NCBI GenBank assembly: GCA_036785705.1
Contig: JAWUZG010000084.1
Span: 8,941,501-9,005,500, forward strand
Direction: 5' to 3'
Source: Acanthornis magna
Taxonomy: Eukaryota > Chordata > Aves > Passeriformes > Acanthizidae
DNA: 64,000 nucleotides
The stretch's first letter is position 1; every line of letters begins with the position of its first letter. A program made the position numbers and the translations under genes. The notes below the pieces were generated by a model. It was not told the origin of the DNA and searched no databases. It saw only the letters and a program-made list of their open reading frames with translations. Of the stretch, positions 1 to 12,680 are shown in pieces.

Positions 1-2053
1 TTTAATTACTAAAATCAATTTCATATTCCACCAAGCTAACTTAACATGTCTATAAGGTTTTGCTGGTAACCACAGAGAATGAACTGTACAACCACCTTGT
101 TTCTTCAACATTTGTGAAAAATACGATTGATTATGACAAATGGGTTTTGAAATTATTAGCCAAAACTGGTTTTTATGATTATTTCATATATATATGCGTA
201 CACCAATGCATGTGTCTACATGTACAGTTCCACTTAAGCAAAATCATTGGGTTGTGTTTTCAGCCTTCTTTCCAAAGCCCACCAGTTAGAGCAGATGGAA
301 ATACAAAGGTATTTCTCTGCTCTGGTACCTAAAAGAGATACCACAAGGTGCAGGACAGAGCAAGCATTGCAGGTGAGCAGCCTCAGGGAACAGATGCATC
401 AGCAAAAGAGAAGGGAGCAGAAATAAGGAGAGGAGAATGAGAATGGCAACAGCTTGGGTGAGCCCAGGAACTCCCTGCAAAACTGCAGGAACTTCTGCCT
501 AGCATCTGTATTTGAAAGGAAACATTGGCAAGCACTTCCTTCCAACAGACTTCTTCAGATCAGAAAAGGGATGTGAGAATTTAAAGAGTTAAATGCATAA
601 ATTTACAGCATGGTTTAAGATAATCCCACATACAGTGAATATCTTAAATCCTAGAAAGGTAGTGTTTTGCTTTATTTTTTTCCTTTCAAGCCTTCACCTT
701 TTTTCATAATGAAATTCACAGTCAGCCTTCACTTGGTAAAATACTTGTGTTGCCATGCAGTTAAACAAATGTTTTTTCACTTTCTTTTAAAATAGCCTCC
801 CACCCATGCTTCTCTAAACAGTGGCCTATCAGTCCAGCTGCATAACATGTACGAGCTGAGCAGTAGAGTCTCATCTTGCCCCCATTAAAAGGGACCTTTC
901 CTTATTTCATTAGCCAGAACACATAGGGAATTAATAGGACTTCAAAAATAATGGAGTACATCTGAAAGGAATCCTGATTTCATAATATTCCCACATTCCA
1001 CTATAACCCACAGCATCTGATCAGCATTTGGCATCACAGTTTTAGCACAGGCAAGTACAGAAGACCAAGGTAATCTTTCCTTATTTCTTTTACACGTGGA
1101 TATTCATAATTCCATTCAGTGCTGTTTTTCTTCCACTTTTATTTTTCCCAATCCTTTGTATGAAATATGAAGGACTCACAAGTATGATTATCAAATTTAT
1201 GGTGTATGCCTGCTCCACCACACGTTACAGTCTCATACTTGCCTGCCCTGCAGTAGGAAAGATTTGCATAGTGTTTAAATGGGCAAGATCTATACAAACT
1301 ATAGACTATACAAAATATATATATATTCCACTTTAGGGCAACATTTTAGTACAATTAAATGAAAAGGCTAAGCTCTGATGCTTCTTTGAAAAGAATCATG
1401 ACCAAAAAGACACAATTTTAGGACACATAGCTGGAAGATGATAAAGAAAATCTCACTACTTCCATATGAGGCAATATTACAAGCAAATTTAAAATCTGAA
1501 CATATTCTCTTCTGTAATTCTTTTGTCTGTGTGAACAATTTATACAGGAGCTTTGAGAAGGGAAAGAATGAAGCACTTGCCTTTAATCCAGAGGGGGTTT
1601 TATATGGTGTTGTTTTTGTTGGTTTTTTTTAAAATCATTATACTCTCCCTATACTGGTGACCATCACTGCAGCACCATACCTCCAGCTGTGAGCTTGAAC
1701 ACACAGCTCCCTGAAGCCAAAACAAATGATGCTTTTCTGATTTAGAACAAGGGACATTGGAAGTAGGGGGAAAAAGCTTAAGATTCCCTTCCTTTTGAAT
1801 TTCAGCGTCGTCTCTGTAACGGAGCATATGACACAGCAAACCAGCCAATATAACAAATTACAAGAATAGCTGCAGCAATTAAGATTACAGAAAATTATCA
1901 GATATTTTAGCAGCAATTAAATATTGTGTCACCTTCAGAGGGAAAACGCTTTAAATCATATTTTACATGACATATTTGGTAAACCAGATGCTCTAATCTG
2001 TAAGGCTTTTCTGTTACAGACCACAAGATGAAATTTTGTGTACCTGGTGTTTC

Positions 2054-2089
2054 TCCTCTCCGGGAGAACTATCTCCTAAGAGGAGAGGA
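2054..2089. repeat. Nested inverted repeat (hairpin)
   Basis: TCCTCTCC at 2054-2061 pairs with GGAGAGGA at 2082-2089. Inside it, GGAGA at 2063-2067 pairs with TCTCC at 2072-2076 around the loop ACTA. Together that is 13 base pairs interrupted by an asymmetric internal loop (1 base against 5). It could fold in RNA or as a small cruciform. The arms are too short for a typical microRNA precursor, so no function is assigned. Confidence 0.5.
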
Positions 2090-4383
2090 ATTCCCACTTG
2101 CAGGAAATCCAGCACACAGTAGACATAGACAGATAGAAGGATGGATTGAAAGAGGGTAAATATCAACAAGTAAAAGGACAGAAGATTACTTTGGCCATTG
2201 TGCAACAGTTACAGAAGAAAAATTTAAAAGAAAAGTGGGTTTTTTTCTCCGCATGAAGTCCAGAGTACACATTTTATTATAGTGAGCACTGACTAAATTT
2301 TCCAAGACTCAGCCTGAGACAACAGCAGCTGACTACGAGCTCAGCAGTGCGAAGTCTAAAATTAGTATTTTTAAAAGTCTTTTTATTCTCATAAAATTTG
2401 TACATTAAAACTGACATTTTAAAAGGTTACTTCTGTGGAGAGGAACTAGCAGCTATCAAAATCTAAAAACACCAATCAAATGCAAACGTGTTTCAAACTA
2501 AACTCCGGATAGCGCAGACAAATCACTGTGCCAAGCAGCGGAGCAGAGCAGGCGAGAGCTTTGGGAAAAATTATAAATTAGGTAAATCTTCAAGTTATAG
2601 TATTATTGCATCAAAGCTGTGGTTAAGACATCCTAGTGCTAACTGCCAAACTGTCTGCATTATTCTACATTGTTAGCCATACTAGGTGGATTTCCAACCA
2701 CTTCAAACAAATTATCGATTCCAATTGAGCAGGTTTGTGATAGAGCCAGAGAAAAAGGCTTTCTTTTAAAGCTTGCCTGCTCTATTTTTCTGCCCTACTA
2801 TAAAATACACCTTATTTGTATGGATTTTTATATACTTTAGGGTAAAAACCGGCTACTCATTAACATGCCCACAAGTATATTAAAATTACATTCACCCCAG
2901 TCTTTTATATGTAAGTTTGTTTTTATCTATCACATACAGCTGTAAGTAGAAGAGACAAGTTAGTCCAAGGACATAATGTCTTTCAGGCTCTACAGCACTT
3001 AGCAGGTTACTGGGCCTCCAAGGCCTCACAGATTCAACCAAGACTTTTCACACAATCAGGTAAAGAGATCTAAGCCAGTCAGCAGATGTCCCATTCAGAT
3101 AACAAAGAGAGTATTTTAGTGACAATGTGAGAAAACAACAGTAAAAATGGTAGAGAAACCCACTGAACCGTAGAGCTTTTTCTCTTTACAAAGAATCATC
3201 GACTGGAGTTTGACTGTGACATTCACTGAAGTCTTCAGCAAAGGGAAATTCAATAGTACAATCTTTGTCACAAGAGATACAAATAATTTATTATAAGAAT
3301 CAACTACATCAATGCTGGGCAATTTCCATATTTTAATTTCCTCTCTGGATTTAGCATGTAGTCATAGATGATCCACTGAAATGCCAGGTTAGCATAGGAA
3401 AGACTCCTGTCATGCATATCATCACTAAATTGATCTACAGCATCATCCTTAATGATTCTGTGATCCTATTGATGCAGTTGTTCCTTCAGTTACCCCTCGA
3501 CATAATGCAAATATTCAGTGTCCTCAAGTCCAAGTTAGCAATTTTAAAACTTTCAAACAAGAAATGGCTGTTAGTATCCGAAAGGTCTACACCTACTTGC
3601 AAACCAGTGAAGAGGTAAAAGCACTGTGGTGTGAACAAAGTGAGTTTTAGCATTTTTTAAGGTCACTTCAGTTCCTCAAGTGGCTCTTCTCAGAGACCAT
3701 TACCTCAGCTAAATACGCACACCAAACCATAATAATAATGGAGATAACCCATCTGAAGAACCCAGTTTGGGTTATGGTTTTGAATTTGAATCAAGGAAAA
3801 GATGACTACACACGCCGTGTTCCTGCTCTTCTCCAAGGCCAAGTTTAAATAAAGAAGAATACTTTTCAGTTATCTTGGACCACATTTCAATGGCAAGGGA
3901 ACTGTGAATGAAAGAAGTTTACAAAGGCGACTGTTAAACATTAAAGTATAGTATAATCACTGTATGAATTAGTCATAGCCAGTTTAGGCACTGTCCAACC
4001 CACTTTCCAACCATCTGCAACAAATGTGCTCCATTAAAACAGAACCATATGGAAAACAAGCTAGCAATTAACACAGCTTCTATGCATACCTCTAATACAG
4101 CACAGATTTCAAACTTTGAGTGAAACTGACTGCTGAATTACTTCCATATTGCTGCTGTTTAGACCTTGGCAACACATATTTATCCTCACTCACTACAGTA
4201 TGTCATCCCAAGATACTGCTATATCATCAAAATAAGCATGAAAAAACCACCCACAACTGAGCCACTCATTGTGGTTTATAGCCTCTGTTAATAAAATATC
4301 TGCAGCTCAAAGTATAACAGACTTTCAAAGATGTGCAACACATTACTTACCAGTCAGTATCAAAACTAATAGCTAGTACAGGG

Positions 4384-4411
4384 CAAATTGATTAATTTAA
4401 TTGCTAATTGG
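4384..4411. promoter_or_regulatory. Homeodomain-core (TAAT/ATTA) cluster, possible enhancer piece
   Basis: Several overlapping ATTA, TAAT and AATTG cores fall in 28 bases, including GATTAATTTAATTG and GCTAATTGG. Such clusters are typical of homeodomain-protein binding in conserved enhancers, but they also arise by chance in AT-rich DNA. The assignment is inference from motif density only. Confidence 0.15.
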
Positions 4412-5046
4412 TGATATCTTGCACTGTGAAACAAAACGGCTTCAGGTTTGAGTAGCCTTCTCTCCCAGATTTTCTGAAGTGCTGCACTTAACATTGATAT
4501 TTTCAATTCAAAGGGGACATGCAGAAATCCTAGTTCCAAAACTCAGATGCCTTAAAAATGCTCAAGGATAATGATATTTTGGTTATATTGCTTTAATAAA
4601 ATAATGAAACTAGACTATTTCATAGTTTTATCTGGGTGTACAACATGCAGAAAGTGAAGCTTATGATAAAAGGCCTGATTATAAGCAAAATCAAGTCAAA
4701 GTGAAGTGCCAGCGCTCTGCACATACTCTGTGTCCCTTTCTACCCAGTCCATCAAAACTCCTCACTTGAAAAGCCTGGCTCTTTAATTCAACCTGTGGAC
4801 ATTTGTTTATTTGTGCTCAACAGTTCAGCCTACAAGGTTTGGTCAGATAGGCAAAGCCCCACAGAAGCAGATGCCTCTGGAGAACTCCAGCTCACAGCAG
4901 CTCACATTGCTCAGGTAAAGAAAACCTGAACACTGTACTAGGAAAAAAAAATATACCTAAATAATAAAAAAACCCCATGCTGAATATTTAAAACATGACA
5001 TTTCCAGTGCAAATTAAGCTGCTTTAAAGCACATAATATTGAAACT

Positions 5047-5065
5047 GGGGGGGGGGGGGGGGGGG
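5047..5065 (+). repeat. G19 homopolymer
   Basis: Nineteen consecutive G residues sit in otherwise AT-rich DNA. Long poly-G is rare in vertebrate genomes, unstable in replication, and prone to length error in sequencing. The run could form G-quadruplex structures by itself. No transposon tail or target-site duplication is visible around it. Confidence 0.95.
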
Positions 5066-7110
5066 TCTTATACCTCTTGTTTGTTTGGTTTTTTTTAAAT
5101 AACTGGAATGCTAGTTCAAATCACCTGTATTTCTTCAGTTATCCAGGATGAAGTTAAAAACTAACTATAGGCGTCATTTCACCACAGACTTGCCAATATT
5201 CCAAAGAAGAGATTCATTTCATGAAATATTACCTCAGTACCCACACAATTTCAAAAGCACTGAAACTCTTGATGCAGCCTTTCATGATTCTAGGTTATCA
5301 TGGGCCATACTGTTTCCAAAGACCCACAAGAAAACATGACAAGCCTCGAAACAAAAGATTTAGAGGAAGGATTTCCCACCTTAGTTTAATTCCATTCACA
5401 CAGAAGTTCCTCCCCCCTTAAGTAGAAAACAAGAAGAAAATGTAAAACAAGCTCCACATTTCTTCCTGGGTGCTTTTCATGCCTTCAAAGGTTTGAATAC
5501 TGACAGCAATAGTACACCATCCTAGCCCAATATATCAATGAAACAATATAACTTAGCTATTACTATATAGGTCCATATCTGCTTCTTAATTTTGTCCTTA
5601 GAGCTGTCAATTGTAACATTTACATGGAAGAGTTTATCATGTTTGTTGATGGATTTTAACTACCAGCATTTCAAGTCATGTAATTAGACTCCAATTTTCA
5701 TTTTTTCTGGAAAGTTCTAGAAAGCTTTGTCCTGAAGGTGTTCTTCCACATATTACACATCGATGGACTTAGGCACGTTAACAGAAATAAAAGGATATAA
5801 ACACAAATCATTTTAAAATTCATGGTTTGGGGAGACATTATCAGCAATACTTAAATACCTAATACAGACAATAACTTATTTGGCTTTAAAATATGCCCAG
5901 AGCATCTGAAAGAGCTGAGGTATCATTGAATGGGATTCTGATTAACGATATTTTGGTTTAATAAAAAGGTTTCAGTGACAGCCATATTAAACATCAGTTT
6001 GCAAATATGACTTTAAGTAAAGCATATGTATGTGTCAAAAACTGGCCTTCTACCACTATATATTTATTTTTTACATTCATTAAGTAAATGATGCCTAGCC
6101 AAAAAGTTCAAAAATATTCAAATGGTATTAGTACTGCAAAAAATGCAATGCTTTGGAATTAGCGCCTAAACCTCCTGCATCCCCCATAAATTCTGACTAA
6201 TTAAATTCCTACTATGTTATTCCTCCTGTTTTCCTCACAGCTGTTTTATATATTTTCACCTGTTTCACTTCCCTTTTTGTTCAAGTAACAAATAAAGCTT
6301 AACCTTCCTTGATTGACAGAAAGGAAAAACAATATTTAATTAACATCACTTCATATGTGACAAATCTTAAACTCTACTCAGTCAATAAGGCTCTATGAAA
6401 GTATTCCCCCAACAGTTTTAAAAGCTTTTTAAGGAAGCTCAGAACACTGTGTTCTTAATTCAAAAGCACATGCCGAGTTAATTATGGTCTTATGCTTTGA
6501 CCAGAAGTAGGATTTGTGGGATTTTCTTTTTCTTAAGTCAAAGGATTCAAAAGTAATTTATGAATGATACTGAAATAATGCACGAATTAGCTGCTAACAT
6601 GCTGTTAGTTTCAAGCGTTAATTTTTTTTTTTTTTATGTACTGGGAGGGTCAGCATTAAAGTCATGCTGACTTGAAACTCTATTTATACTAAAAACTACA
6701 TTAACTAAACAATCATGTTATTCTACAGTCCTCCTACTTACTTTCAGGTTATTGCTCTTGACGAGGTTACTTGTTTGGGAGATTTCTGCCCAATTTCTGC
6801 CAATTCAAATATAGACATTTCCATAGCTAAACAAATACTGTAACAGTGTCACATACATTCTCCCTAGAGTTACTCCTTCTTTATGTACACGATGTTTAAT
6901 TCATGTTCCCACATCCGTGGGAGCAGTTTCACTACAGGTGTATACTACACACATCCTCACATGTCACTGTTGGGCTGTTTAAGCAACTGCCTTTACCAAG
7001 ACCTTGTTAATACTAACAAAGCAAATTGTTTTACTGCGACCTTGTTCTTACTAACACATTTCTGAAGGGGTCACAAATTGATTCACGGCACACTCTCAGG
7101 TGTGTATGGG

Positions 7111-7128
7111 TGTGTGTGTGTGTGTGTG
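7111..7128. repeat. (TG)9 microsatellite
   Basis: Nine TG units lie inside a wider TG-rich stretch (about 7099-7135) that ends in a TGTGCACACA palindrome. Alternating purine-pyrimidine DNA like this can adopt Z-DNA. It is short enough to be moderately polymorphic at most. Confidence 0.9.
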
Positions 7129-9908
7129 GATGTGCACACAAATGTAAAATGGCCACAATTCAGTGGTGTTCATCAAAAGCATTCCTATCTATGTCTCAGT
7201 TGGATTTTAAAGAGCATCCAATTTCCTGCAGGTTATTGATTTAAAATGTGATCTCGGGCTCTAACTCACCTGGGATCAGCACCACTTCTCTCCCACACGG
7301 TAGCTGACAGGCAGAAAGGGCACTCAGACAGAAGCATCTTGTGGAAAAAGGAGCCATGGACAGGTTTCTGTCCCTGACTTTCCCTTTCCCTTTGTGACAT
7401 GTTCCTCAACGGCAGAGCCAGGCAGAGGCCAATAAAGACACACTGCAAGGCCTTCCTTAGCTTCAGCCTTATCCAATCCTAGCTTGGGTCGGGACCAAGC
7501 TGAATTTCCTTGAATTTCTCATGCTATTCTACCAGCTTCTATATTAACTTCTTTTTTATCAGTAACAATAAACACTAACCATAAGCATTCGCCCAATATG
7601 TTCTGACAATCATTTTGTTAGGATCATTTTAGTACGCTATAGAATTATTTCAGCAAAATAATGTTCTCTCCGAAATGGTGGAACGAGTTATTCTCTAAGA
7701 ACAAGGTATATGGAAGATTAATATGCACAGGGTTTTGCCATAATATTATAAACCCTTGTCTAACAATTTTACATCGGTTCTGCCTACTTTATACCTCTTG
7801 CCACAGTAACTAAATGAACTCCATGTGACCATCTAGCTGTTTGCAAGAGTGTGCTTTTAAATCAACAATGCAAAATGTGAAGTCCCTTCTGCACTATCCA
7901 TTCAGGAAATAAATATGATCTAAAAGTAATGTATTCTGCAGCTCATATTTCTACTGCATAATTTCAGAGAGTTTTTTTCCGTTTGTCCTATTTCAGAGAT
8001 TTTGAAAATGTCTTCAGCATATTCAATCATCAGTAAGGTCAGGGCTGCAGAAAAATAACACAGTATTATGATACAGAATTAAGGGAAAGGCTGTGCCCGT
8101 TCAGACTCAGGGAAGAGCATCGCTCAGTGACCAAAGTGAAATTATGCAAAAGCAGTAGAAATCTAGTGACAGGCGAGCTGGGGACATCGAGCCTACACAG
8201 TGAGAAAGAGCACTTGGACATCCAGAGGCAAGGACTGGGCAGTATAAAATTCCAGCAACTGCAGCACTGTTAAAAGCAGTGTCAGACTGGGCATCACAGG
8301 GGCCACAGAAATGGTGGAATTGAAGCTCAGAATCGAGACAGAAGTTAGGAAGAGCAATCCATCATAAATGCCAGTGCATCCACTTCTGTGTCTTGCTGCA
8401 AGAGAAAAAGCAGCTTGCCAAGTAGCAAGAAATGTTTCTACTTCCATCTGATTTTTTTAACTTTGTAAGACACTTTTATACAGAAAATGTGCAAAACATG
8501 CATAGTTTTTCACAGAATAAAATGCCAGTATTACTTTAAATAATACTTTAAAAAGAAAAGCTGCAATGACTGAAGTGATAGGAAAAATGATAGCTGCTTT
8601 AAAAATTCTCAATGGTTTTTCAAAAAATCCAAATAATTTTCTATTTAAGTTTTCTACATTTCAATTTCTCTTCTTGCAATATCTGCCAATATAATGTAAG
8701 GATGGACTTAGGAATATGAGTAAATCTAGAATTTATATCAGTGTTACCCTTGGTAATTTTTTTTAAGAAAAGACTCATGGAGTCAAATTTTTTTGTTCAA
8801 TTTTGTTTATAAATCCCTTGTATCCATTTAAGAGATGAAACAAATCAAACTAAAAGACAGGAGGAATTTAGACAATGGTAGAATAAAGGAGAAGGGATAT
8901 AATTTAAGAACAGAGAAAAAAAGCAAGGGATGAGTGCATACATCTTAGAATATAACAGTTTTAATTCTGATATTTCAGTACTAGTGCTTTGAATGCCTTA
9001 GTTCTATAAAGTATACAAAGCATTTTTATAAACCTATATCATCAAAGGTTTTAATCATTAAGAGAATATCAGAAAACCTTCAAGATGTTTTTCCCCTCAA
9101 CTACCTAGCACAGAAAGACAGTAAATTGTTCTAAAATTTTTGTGGTGGTAACCCCCTCTTCTTTCATTCAATACTCCCAGTCTTATGCTTGAATAGATGA
9201 AGGAGAAAAAGGCTTATTGATTATTCAGTCAGTGATGTCTCTTGGATAAACAGAAAAAAGGTCTGCCACAGAAAATATCTACAATGAACTCAAGATAATT
9301 AGGGGGGGAAAAGCAACAAACAACTCTTCATTCATCTGCTAGAGAAGTTACTGCATTTCTAGCCCAGAAAAAGCAATTATTCAGACCTTGCCTCCTCTAT
9401 TTCCTACATTGCTTCCTTCTTCTGATGAACAAGAGACCTTTCAACACAGATGTGGTAGTCTTGCTTTCTTTTCTGTTTTCTGCCCACAAGTAAATTTATT
9501 GCTCAGGCCAGGTTGACAGCCCCCGAAACTGAATGGGCTCTATTTATGCTGGGAACAGACACTCCACTGGCCACGCTGGCCTCTTCACATTGCCCCACCA
9601 CTCTGCACTGACCCTGACCCAGAAGGAGCCAGAGTCAGCAGTGGGCAGATAGACCAAGTGCCATTTCCATTCCAAGCCTCATACGATCCCTGAAGCTGCA
9701 AAAAAAAAAGCCATCAGGCAGTGCTGGTAACCCTGGGTCCCGTGGACACCTTTGCGGATCTGAACCATCGATTAACACAACACAGAGAATCTAATTGCCA
9801 AACTGTAACAAATATGTGCTATTATTTACTTGGCTGGGCTCAAATCAGAGACCTTTGGGATGACAGGTTCAGTTTCTAATTAAATCTTCTCTTTGCAATC
9901 CAGTCCCA
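7129..9908. other. Non-coding unique DNA
   Basis: No gene is supported. A somewhat GC-richer patch at about 7260-7450 carries a minus-strand frame of 60 codons that ends next to a donor-like CAGGTGAGT read on the minus strand at about 7267. No matching acceptor or recognisable protein is seen. A minus-strand frame of 84 codons at 8193-8447 is unrecognised. A second GC-richer patch at 9480-9760 is followed by AT-rich sequence with ATCGATTA, CTAATTG and TCTAATTA cores (about 9770-9890), which looks like a conserved non-coding element but is unproven. Confidence 0.55.
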
Positions 9909-9936
9909 GGGGTGTGGGAGGCGGGAGGTGGGGGGG
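9909..9936 (+). other. G-quadruplex motif
   Basis: Four G runs (GGGG, GGG, GGG, then a G7 run) are separated by loops of 3, 4 and 4 bases. This satisfies the canonical rule of four runs of at least three G with loops of 1-7. It lies in a G-rich patch at the edge of a candidate conserved segment. Whether it folds in vivo is unknown. Confidence 0.75.
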
Positions 9937-10463
9937 AAAGACCAAAACCCAAACGAATTATGAAATCAGTATTTACTCATACAGGGAGAGAAGGAGGCTC
10001 AAAAACTGAAGGTCATGAGCCCAGGCCAAACACAAACACTTATTTTAGGGTGTAATCCAGTGCTAAAAGCCTCCCCATGAAGTGTAATAGGAAGAAAATC
10101 ACCCTTCAAGGGCTAACTTCCAACTGCACCACACTCACAAGCTAAATTTTGTTGCTAAATATCTGTTGCTCACTGTTGGAACTTAATTTGCCTTTTTTAC
10201 ATTTAATAGTGTGCACTTTAAGTGGAGCCAAAATGATTACTGCAGAATTCAAGCTGAGGGGCTTCCCCACCAAAAAGAGATCTCAGTTAAAGAGAGAGAT
10301 TATATCAACTTTACCTAGAGGAACCAAAAGAAAAGGCAGAAAGGACAGCAGAAAAGTTGCTGCATTCTGTTGGTCACTAAGGCAAGCCATTTTTAAAAGA
10401 CATTACCACCTAGATAACCAGTTTTGTGCTCCTTCAAAGCAGACTAAGAAAAACTTATGAGAG

Positions 10464-10636
10464 ATGAGCAGGCTGCCCAGGGAGGTTGTGCTGACTCTAC
10501 CTTAGGAGGTTTGGCAAAACCCATCCAGATAAAGCCCTGAGTAACCTGTCAGACCTCACATCAGACCCTCCTGTGAGCAGGGTGTTGGATAAGAAATGTC
10601 CATAGATCCCTTTCCATCTTAATTATCCTGTGATCT
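10464..10636 (+). mobile_element. CR1 LINE, 3'-end fragment (diverged)
   Basis: The stretch carries the typical avian CR1 3' wording in order: CAGGCTGCCCAGGGAGGTTG, a GGAGGTTTGGCAAAACCC block, CCTGAGTAACCTG, GAGCAGGGTGTTGGAT, and the CCCTTTCCATCTTAATTATC block ending in CCTGTGATCT. This is the non-coding end of the retrotransposon, 5'-truncated as most CR1 copies are. Divergence from the CR1 wording I remember suggests an old insertion. The 60 or so bases after GAGCAGGGTGTTGGAT are the most diverged part. The exact subfamily is not assigned. Confidence 0.85.
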
Positions 10637-12099
10637 TCATCTTAAGGGAAATGTCAGCAAAAATGTGACTGAAAACATTACAACAGAGTGACGGATATAA
10701 ACACAGAGCAGCCAAGGCACTAAATACTACCTGAATTATGAGGCTTTTTATTCTGAAGCTCTGTACAGAGATGGATATTATTGCTGTGACAATGGACAAG
10801 GAAAAAACGAAACTTGCTTATATTATTCCTCTACCATCCTCTCTAGTCTCTAGTAAACGTACCATTGCAGAACCATTAGCGTAAAAAGCCTTGAAGCCTT
10901 GGTGAAGATGGAGAGAACAACACAGGAGAGTACAGTGAATGACGAGTAATGTGGCTAATCCTGGTGTATAGACTGGAGTCTGAACTTTCAGGCTTTCAGG
11001 CAGCGGCAGATGTTAGGAGATTTCAGACAGCTGGCCACACCTTCCACTGCCAGGCTTGCAGCAGCTACACAAAGAAAGAAGAGATCTAGGAGGCATTGCA
11101 AGACCTCATGAGAAGGAGAGATCCATGAGGTCTCTCTGGTTCTGGGAAGAAGAGGCACCTTCGTGTTCAACTCCTTTTGGCACAGGGAAAGAATGCAGCA
11201 GTAATAATCCTGAAAACTCAGCAAATGTCCCTCCCGGTACCTGTGGCTGCTGTGAACACACAGGCTCTGCTGAGTCAGGAACACTTCTTTGAGGACCTCT
11301 GCTTCTACTTCTGTAGTTTGTTTTACCTTTTGTTTTCTGCCCTTCACGTGTGAATTTTTAGGTACCAAAATAAATCTCAGTGGGTCACAGGCTTGACTGA
11401 GTCCTGAGTGATCAGAAACAACACCCAAATTTATGTGCCTTTTTTAATTTTTTTCTAATGGATCCATACTCTCCTGGCATTTTGATATTCAGGCACTCAG
11501 ACCACCATCTTACATATTTTACCACTGGAGTTATTCACAAGATTGCCAGCCTTTTGGAAGTAATTCCTCCTTCCACTGCAGAGCTCCACAGGGAGAACTT
11601 AGCCTTTATAGTGAAAACCCTAATGCCAAAATTTACTTTTTGAAATTAAAACTAGATCCAGTAGTCAAACTCTTTAGATTGCCTTTTGAACATCCTTGAA
11701 CAAAGGCTGTTGAGCAAGGATGAATGGAGTACTTATGACAATATATTGCTGATAGGATCTCCTCAAGAAATTCAAACTTCTTATGAATTGGTCAGAAGGA
11801 AATTTCAACTATGCTTTAAAACCCGACTTCATTAAAGTAATATGTAAGATTCCTTTCTCCTGTATTCTGAGATTTCAGGGTAAATAACTACTCAGAGTGA
11901 GAAGAACACATTCTTCAGTTAATCATTCATTACAGAAAGGACTTTGTATAAAGAATTTCATACTGAGGTGTGGTCCAGTAATTCTAATCATTGCTCTTAA
12001 CACTGATGCCTTGTCTTGTTAGCAAAAGCTATTTCCATGTCTAAAAAGATTAATTCTTTAGCATTTGATGACATTGTCATAAAATAAACCTTCCTTGTT
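10637..12099. other. Non-coding DNA with the longest chance ORF
   Basis: This block holds the longest open frame of the window, 146 codons on the minus strand at 10988-11428, and a 78-codon frame on the opposite strand at 11056-11292. Neither has a recognisable domain, signal peptide or family motif. Because both strands are open over the same bases, the cause is probably locally higher GC content and few stops. A single-exon gene or lineage-specific ORF is a remote alternative. No promoter or CpG island is seen. Confidence 0.5.
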
Positions 12100-12680
12100 T
12101 CTGCATGTTTCCTGTGACCCAATAACTAATTACCTCAAACTTCATACTGACACAGTTTCTTAATACCTCTAACTTTGGTCTCTGTTCTATATTCTAAGAC
12201 CCCCTCAAATGTCATTTCTGTCCTTTTCATCTACTGCAACTGCTCCACTAAAATACCTCATGACCTTTGACCTGATCTGATCTTGACTAACCTTAGCTGA
12301 TACCCTTTGCTCACAGCTCTCTGCCCCATTTCAGGCAACCAATGTTCCCTCTCACTTTCCACAGACCTGCTGTTTCTATCCATTCCCCTCTTTTGTCAGA
12401 AACTCAGATTTGGCCGCTCCTGATGGATCTCATGCCCTTACTGCCTTAACTGAACCCCCCACAAACTCCACCACATTTCTCTCTATAGCGAAGCAGTCAG
12501 TAAAGTTTTAAGACAATTCCTCATTCCCTTTCTCCAACAACATGTCTGAAAACTATCCTTTCTTCTTTACATCTATGGCTGAAAAGCTGTAAATGAAGTC
12601 TTAACTATTCCAGACTCTTCCTCTTGGTGCCTTCTGTCAAATCCTGTTTCTTGGAATAGTTGAAATTTCTTTTATACTTC
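12100..12680. other. C/T-skewed (G-poor on + strand) segment
   Basis: Over about 580 bases C clearly outnumbers G on the plus strand, by two- to fourfold in several 60-base lines, and the strand is pyrimidine-rich, although it is not a simple repeat. No long ORF is present. Possible causes are an old repeat with skewed composition or transcription-linked mutational asymmetry. I do not recognise a repeat family here. Confidence 0.5.

Larger units (their letters stand above)
1..7110. other. Non-coding unique AT-rich DNA
   Basis: No gene is supported. Open frames are 60-92 codons, scattered over both strands, and none shows a recognisable domain. The sequence is AT-rich vertebrate-like DNA with many short A and T runs, including T14 at 6622-6635. 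It holds a nested hairpin near 2054-2089, a G19 run at 5047-5065, and a cluster of TAAT/ATTA homeodomain cores at 4384-4411. I see no CR1 tail, tRNA boxes or CpG island. Exons of a spliced non-coding transcript cannot be excluded from sequence alone. Confidence 0.6.

Noticed and set aside
3440..3480. TGATTCTGTGATCCT resembling a CR1 3' terminal repeat
   Set aside because: The bases before it do not resemble any CR1 3' body, so the short match is probably coincidence.
7266..7448. Minus-strand 60-codon frame ending beside a donor-like CAGGTGAGT
   Set aside because: A perfect donor match occurs by chance in 64 kb. No acceptor, no conserved protein and no second exon could be paired with it.
10149..10460. 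103-codon basic (Lys/Arg-rich) plus-strand frame just before the CR1 copy
   Set aside because: Its basic character follows from A-rich codons; no known family and no conserved features.
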